This document shows, in pieces, positions 6,152-9,830 of a stretch of 9,830 bases of DNA. This stretch comes from JAKORR01 sp964608495. Its GTDB lineage: Bacteria > Armatimonadota > Zipacnadia > Zipacnadales > FEN-943. The notes below the pieces were generated by a model. The model did no database searches. It was not told the DNA's origin and worked only from the letters and a program-made list of their open reading frames with translations. The stretch spans positions 1 through 9,830 of the forward strand of contig CAZSOQ010000201.1 of the NCBI GenBank assembly GCA_964608495.1, given 5' to 3'. A program made the translations under genes and the position numbers. The stretch's first letter is position 1. Every line of letters starts with the position of its first letter.

Positions 6152-7641
6152 TCTGCAGCCGCCTCACCCGCCGCCAGGAGCTGGCCGTGCTCTTCGCGCT
6201 GGCCCTGGCCGTGCGGCTGGTGGGCCTCACGCGGCCCTACATCTCCGCCCACTGGATCAAGCAGCTCCAGATCGCCCCCATCGCTCTGCACTTCTATGAG
6301 GACGGCTACAACATCCTCTGGCCCGAGACGGACTACAGCGCCGACAGGCCGGGGTACATCGAGATCGAGTTCCAGCTTGTCACCTGGCTGACGGCCGTTC
6401 TGTACCGCGTCTTCGGGGTCCACGAGTGGGTAGGGCGGCTCGTGGCGATTGCCTTCAGCATGGTAGGTATGGTGCTGCTGTACCTGCTGGCGCGCCGCCA
6501 TCTGGGCGTCCGCGCCGGGACCTACGCGTTGCTCTTCTACGCCTTCGCGCCGTCCAGCGTCTACTTCAGCCGCGTGCTCATGTCCGAGCCGGCGATGCTG
6601 TGCTTCTCGATCGCGCTGGTGTATCTGTTCAGCCGGTATATCGAGGGGCCGCGCGCGGGGTACTGGCTGGGCGCACTGGCGGCCGCGGCCCTGGCCTTCC
6701 TGGTGAAGCTGCCCACGCTGCACCTGGCGATACCGCTGATGTACTTGGCCCACCGGCGGTACCGGTGGGGGATGTTCGCGCGGCCGGAGCTGTGGGCCTT
6801 CGCGCTGCTGGCGCCGCTGCCGGCGGCGCTGTACTACTGGCACGCGCACCACAACATCGGGCCCGAGTACTTCTCGGTGGGCGTGGGGTTCGGGGGGCAG
6901 ATGTGGTTCTCGCCTGACCACTTCCTGCACCCGGCCGGCTACTCGCTCATGCTCAACCGGCTTCTGAAAGACCACCTGACGGCCGTGGGGGCGGTGATGC
7001 TGGTCCTGGGGCTTCTATACCGCCGGCGCGGTCGCTTCCGGTTGACGCTCTTCCACTGGTGGTTCCTCGCCGTGGCTCTGTACATGGTGGTGGTGTCGGG
7101 GGGGAATCTGAGGCAGAACTACTACCAGCTTCCCCTGCTGCCGGCGGCGGCGGGCCTGATAGGCCTGGGATGGGCCACGCTCTCCCGGGCCGCGCGGCTG
7201 AGGCCGGCGATCACGGCCCTGGTAGCCGTGTTCCTGGTGCTCGCGGTCTGGGGCGCCCAGCCCTTCTACGAGGAGTACACGCCCATCCTCAAGGCGGCCG
7301 CTGCGCTGGACCGTCTGGACCCGGGCAAGCACCCCGTGATAGTGATGCCGCCGGGGTACGGGTGCCTGCACTACTTCCACCGGCCCGGGTGGGTAGGGCG
7401 CGAGGCGATGGGCAAGCCGCCGGAGTGGGTGAGCTCGCCGGCGGACGTGCCCGGGCCCGAGTACATCGAGGACCGGATCCGTCGCGGGGCGCGCTGGGCC
7501 GTGTACTTCTCCGCGCCCGCCAACGAGGACAACCCCGGGGTAAGGCGGTATCTGCGACGCAGCTTCGTGGCCGCCCAGCGGGGCCCGGACTTCACCATCT
7601 TTGACCTCAGCCGACGCAGAGAGGAGACCCCGCAGCAGTGA
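6127..7641 (+). CDS. GT39/PMT_2-type integral membrane glycosyltransferase
   Basis: A 504-residue GT-C family protein of the dolichyl-phosphate-mannose glycosyltransferase/ArnT-like group (PMT_2). These enzymes take a sugar from polyprenyl phosphate and transfer it to a protein or glycan on the outer face of the membrane. Hydrophobic segments are seen at about 17-34, 102-121, 131-148, 156-170, 178-195, 221-238, 283-297, 309-324, 331-350 and 360-376. The first extracytoplasmic loop (about 36-83) carries the family features AHW (41-43), HFYEDGYNIL (55-64) and PGYIEIEF (75-82). Its acidic residues E58, D59, E79 and E81 are candidate catalytic positions. A soluble C-terminal part of about 125 residues follows. 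The gene overlaps the upstream gene by 25 nt and ends in a GTGA overlap with the next, so translational coupling is likely. The preceding gene would supply its lipid-linked donor. The acceptor is unknown. Confidence 0.85.
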   Translation: MSGQRPGVICSRLTRRQELAVLFALALAVRLVGLTRPYISAHWIKQLQIAPIALHFYEDGYNILWPETDYSADRPGYIEIEFQLVTWLTAVLYRVFGVHEWVGRLVAIAFSMVGMVLLYLLARRHLGVRAGTYALLFYAFAPSSVYFSRVLMSEPAMLCFSIALVYLFSRYIEGPRAGYWLGALAAAALAFLVKLPTLHLAIPLMYLAHRRYRWGMFARPELWAFALLAPLPAALYYWHAHHNIGPEYFSVGVGFGGQMWFSPDHFLHPAGYSLMLNRLLKDHLTAVGAVMLVLGLLYRRRGRFRLTLFHWWFLAVALYMVVVSGGNLRQNYYQLPLLPAAAGLIGLGWATLSRAARLRPAITALVAVFLVLAVWGAQPFYEEYTPILKAAAALDRLDPGKHPVIVMPPGYGCLHYFHRPGWVGREAMGKPPEWVSSPADVPGPEYIEDRIRRGARWAVYFSAPANEDNPGVRRYLRRSFVAAQRGPDFTIFDLSRRREETPQQ

Positions 7642-8945
7642 GCCGCCATGCAGTCGTCCTCGGCGGAGGGGTCTCGGGCCTGGCCGCGGCCTATCGGCTG
7701 AGCCGGGCCGGCTGGCACGTCAGCCTCCTGGAGGCCCGCGACGAGCTGGGAGGCCTGGCGCGGTCCGTCCCGATGGGCCAGGCTCGCGTGGAACGGTACT
7801 ACCACTTCATCTGTGGCAGCGATCGCGATCTCGTAGGGCTGGCGGACGAGCTGGGGATAGGCGGGCATCTCCACTGGTCCCCGGCGCCGGTGGGCTACTG
7901 GTACCAGGGGCGCCTGTATCCCTTCTCGACGGCCCTGGACCTGCTGCGCTTCAGCCCCCTGTCGCCGGTGAGTCGGGTGCGCATGGGGCTGCATGCACTG
8001 CGGGCGCGGCGGCTGAAGGACTGGCTCCCGCTGGATCGGCGCACGGCGAGGGAGTGGCTGGTGGCGGAGGCCGGCCAACAGGCCTATGACGTGGTGTGGC
8101 GCCCGCTGCTGGAGGTCAAGTTCGGGCCCTACTTCGAGCAGGTGTCGGCGGCGTGGATGTGGCACCGGATCTGGCGGGTGGGCACGTCGCGCCACAGCCC
8201 TCTCAAGCCCGACCTGATGGGCTACTTCGACGGCGGCAGCGCCGTGCTCCTCGACGCCCTGGTGGAGCGAATCCAGGCCGCCGGGAGCGAGATCTCCCTG
8301 TCCTGTCCCGCCGAGGCCGTGAGGTCCGAGGACGGGCGCGTGAAGTCCGTCGCGACGGCCGCCGGGGAGATCGAGGCGGATGCCGTGATCGTGGCGGTAC
8401 CGCTGTCGGAGGCGGCGCGCCTGGTGGCGGACAGCCTGCCCAAGTGGAGCGAGGCCCTCGCGAACCTGCCCGCCATCGCCGTGGTGTGCGGCCTCTTCCG
8501 GCTCGACAGCGCCGTGACGCCCTACTTCTGGGTCAACATCAACGACAGCCGCCTGCCCATCAACGGGTTCGTGGAGTACAGCAACCTCAACCGCCGGCGA
8601 GAGACCTGGGGAGGCGAGATTCTCTACGTGCCCCTGTACCTGGCCGCCGAGGACCCGCGCTTCGCCTGGTCCGACGACCAGTGGGTGACTTTCTTCCGCG
8701 ACGGTCTGAGCCAGGTGTCGCCGGGGCTCCAGGACGCGGTCACGGCCGCCGTGGTCACCTGCGACCGGTACGCCCAGCCGGTGTGCGGACCGGGCTTCGC
8801 GCAACGGGTGCCACCGATAGCGGGACCTGCCTCGGGGCTGTTCCTCGTCGAGGCCTCGCAGTTGTACCCCTCGGACCGTACGATCTCGGGGATGATAGGG
8901 CTGGCGGGTCAGGCCGCGCGACTGGCCGACGAGGCCCGGGACTGA
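7638..8945 (+). CDS. FAD-dependent oxidoreductase, amine oxidase/HemY-like superfamily
   Basis: A 435-residue flavoprotein. The N-terminus has the dinucleotide-binding fold VVLGGGVSGLAAAYRL (6-21), the acidic residue ending the second strand (E32) and the following GGLARS motif (38-43). The C-terminus has the second FAD contact region (GLFLVEASQLYPSDRTISG, about 400-418). Middle motifs are ERYYHFICGSD (52-62), VWRPLLEVKFG (153-163) and VEYSNLNRR (312-320). They resemble a COG1232-type subgroup that I recall next to polyprenyl-phosphate sugar transferases in bacterial glycan clusters. It is not a recognisable true protoporphyrinogen oxidase, since no haem genes surround it, nor a clear UDP-galactopyranose mutase. 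It may act on a sugar or polyprenyl intermediate. The start is the GTG at 7638, sharing GTGA with the upstream stop; GAGGAG lies 11 bases before it. It is the last gene of the operon. Confidence 0.82.
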   Translation: MSRHAVVLGGGVSGLAAAYRLSRAGWHVSLLEARDELGGLARSVPMGQARVERYYHFICGSDRDLVGLADELGIGGHLHWSPAPVGYWYQGRLYPFSTALDLLRFSPLSPVSRVRMGLHALRARRLKDWLPLDRRTAREWLVAEAGQQAYDVVWRPLLEVKFGPYFEQVSAAWMWHRIWRVGTSRHSPLKPDLMGYFDGGSAVLLDALVERIQAAGSEISLSCPAEAVRSEDGRVKSVATAAGEIEADAVIVAVPLSEAARLVADSLPKWSEALANLPAIAVVCGLFRLDSAVTPYFWVNINDSRLPINGFVEYSNLNRRRETWGGEILYVPLYLAAEDPRFAWSDDQWVTFFRDGLSQVSPGLQDAVTAAVVTCDRYAQPVCGPGFAQRVPPIAGPASGLFLVEASQLYPSDRTISGMIGLAGQAARLADEARD

Positions 8946-9006
8946 CAGCCAGCAGCGGCCCTGCGCCCGCAGCCGCGTCCCCTTCCGGCACAAGCAAAGG
9001 CTGGGA

Positions 9007-9028
9007 GTGACGCCCCTCAGGGCGTCGC
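9007..9028 (+). terminator. Probable intrinsic terminator of the glycosyltransferase operon
   Basis: GACGCCC (9009-9015), loop CTCA and GGGCGTC (9020-9026) form a perfect 7-bp stem. A T-G pair and a G-C pair extend it to 9 bp. A pyrimidine-rich stretch (CCTTCCTCTTG) follows on the plus strand. It sits about 60 bp after the oxidoreductase stop. The U-tract is weak, so efficiency is uncertain. Confidence 0.55.
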
Positions 9029-9042
9029 CCTTCCTCTTGCTG

Positions 9043-9056
9043 CCCACCCGGGTGGG
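9043..9056. repeat. Perfect 14-bp palindrome between convergent genes
   Basis: CCCACCCGGGTGGG is fully self-complementary and can form a 5-bp stem with a CCGG loop. It lies 13 bp beyond the pseudopilin stop codon and 14 bp after the terminator hairpin. It could help terminate the minus-strand transcript, but no T-run follows on that strand. It could equally be a protein-binding site. Confidence 0.4.
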
Positions 9057-9069
9057 TGTCGGGTGCTCG

Positions 9070-9717
9070 CTAGGTCGTGGGATCGCGGTAGAACCAGGAC
9101 GTGGGATGCTGCTCCTCGTTGACCCACTTGCCGTGGCCGTCCACGAAGCCGACGTTCGCGCCCTTGTTATGTCGGTAGTCGGGCAGTGAGCCGGGGAAGG
9201 TGACGATCGTCGTCGTGTTCCACTTGCCGTCGAAGCTCATGGGGCACTCGGACGGGTAGGCCACCTGCGCCAGGGACCAGACGGGCCAGGCGGGGTTGTC
9301 GGCCTTGGATGCGATGAGGATGGGGTTGACGGTATAGCTCAGCCTGGGGATGGCGCCCGGGGCCATGGGGATCCCGAACATCGTCATCAGCCCTGCCACG
9401 TCCACCTGTCCGACCTTGTCGGTCGGGCAGTAGATTATGTTGCGGTTCTTGACGTAGGGCTGAGCCAGGTCCGCGATTGTCCTGACACCGTCGGCGCACA
9501 GGCAACTGCCCATGGGGAGAGTCTCATCGTAGTCCTGGGTGTACATCAAGATTGCCAAGGCGAATTGCTTGACATTGCTCAAGCAGCTTGCCTGGCGAGC
9601 CTTCTCCCGGGCCCTGGCGAATACCGGGAACAGTATCGCTGCTAGGATGGCGATAATGGCTATCACCACAAGCAGCTCGATGAGAGTGAATCCTTTCGCT
9701 CTGAGCCGTGGTACCAT
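9070..9717 (-). CDS. Type II-secretion/type IV pilin-like protein with H-X9-DG C-terminus (DUF1559-like)
   Basis: A 215-residue prepilin-like protein. The N-terminus shows a short basic leader ending in KG and then FTLIELLVVIAIIAILAAIL (10-29). The prepilin peptidase would cut after Gly9 and methylate Phe10, and the fifth-position glutamate is Glu14. The hydrophobic helix continues into FARAREKARQASC, then LSNVKQFALAILMYTQDYDETLP (46-68). Near the end is H183-X9-DG (RHNKGANVGFVDG), the signature of the DUF1559/H-X9-DG family abundant in Planctomycetota and Armatimonadota. The protein likely sits in the cytoplasmic membrane or a pseudopilus-like surface structure. No secretion or pilus assembly gene is in the window, so it is an orphan here, as is common for the family. 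The ATG at 9717 has GGGAGG eight bases upstream. Five cysteines (45, 72, 74, 97, 158) could form disulfides in the exported part. Confidence 0.9.
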   Translation of the reverse strand: MVPRLRAKGFTLIELLVVIAIIAILAAILFPVFARAREKARQASCLSNVKQFALAILMYTQDYDETLPMGSCLCADGVRTIADLAQPYVKNRNIIYCPTDKVGQVDVAGLMTMFGIPMAPGAIPRLSYTVNPILIASKADNPAWPVWSLAQVAYPSECPMSFDGKWNTTTIVTFPGSLPDYRHNKGANVGFVDGHGKWVNEEQHPTSWFYRDPTT

Positions 9718-9725
9718 CGATGTTG

Positions 9726-9731
9726 CCTCCC
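9726..9731 (-). promoter_or_regulatory. Ribosome binding site of the pseudopilin-like gene
   Basis: The minus strand reads GGGAGG, eight bases before the ATG at 9717, which fixes the start directly ahead of the short prepilin leader. Confidence 0.6.
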
Positions 9732-9763
9732 AGTGCTTCGAGCTCGGCCTTCCGCTCTATCAG

Positions 9764-9777
9764 CGGCCTCCCGGCCG
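9764..9777 (-). other. Small hairpin upstream of the pseudopilin-like gene
   Basis: CGGCC-TCCC-GGCCG (plus-strand reading) forms a 5-bp stem with a 4-nt loop, about 47 bp upstream of the start codon. I see no convincing promoter in 9718-9830. The hairpin could be part of the 5' leader or the tail of a gene beyond the right edge. Confidence 0.25.
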
Positions 9778-9830
9778 ATGCCGCCCGGTCCTGGGGCAGG
9801 TCACGCTTGTGCCCCCTAGTCCTCGGGCGC

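Noticed and set aside
6085..9047. Long minus-strand open frames opposite the glycosyltransferase and oxidoreductase genes
   Set aside because: The translations are His/Gln/Arg/Pro-rich with no domains, while the plus-strand frames contain complete, well-ordered family motifs.
9718..9830. Promoter for the pseudopilin-like gene using GATAGA as a -10 element
   Set aside because: Only three of six positions match the consensus and no -35 element lies at a suitable distance.

Overview
The window is a very GC-rich bacterial segment with six protein genes and no RNA genes, CRISPR arrays or transposases that I can recognise. The best taxonomic clue is the pseudopilin-like protein at 9070-9717. Its N-terminus, its FARAREKARQ stretch, its QDYDE motif and its H-X9-DG ending are the style of protein found in large families in Armatimonadota, and also in Planctomycetota and related phyla. 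A parallel beta-helix/Ig-like/FlgD-like secreted protein fits the same kind of organism. Armatimonadota is an inference from protein style, not a proof.

Layout. On the minus strand, 485-4906 encodes a 1473-residue exported protein. It has a signal peptide, three beta-helix modules of about 200 residues, six Ig-like repeats of about 118 residues, and a FlgD/Ig-like C-terminal domain. Forty nucleotides after its stop, still on the minus strand, begins an ADP-ribosylglycohydrolase family gene that runs off the left edge. A 414-bp intergenic region (4907-5320) separates these from a divergent plus-strand operon. That region has a near-consensus sigma70-type promoter at its right end and is otherwise extremely GC-rich, with no TA dinucleotide over about 390 bp.

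The plus-strand operon (5321-8945) holds three overlapping genes. They are a DPM1-like family 2 glycosyltransferase (polyprenyl-phosphate hexose synthase type), a multi-spanning GT39/PMT_2-type glycosyltransferase that would use such a lipid-linked sugar on the outer face of the membrane, and an FAD-dependent oxidoreductase of the amine oxidase/HemY-like superfamily. Together they look like a small lipid-linked-sugar module for glycosylating a cell-surface molecule. The large exported protein transcribed from the same intergenic region is a candidate acceptor, but that link is inference. A hairpin at 9007-9028 probably ends the operon. The convergent pseudopilin gene follows.

Four of the six chosen starts are non-ATG (two TTG, two GTG), each supported by frame and by a Shine-Dalgarno sequence or a stop overlap. 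The long open frames opposite the large gene are artefacts of GC-rich codon use.
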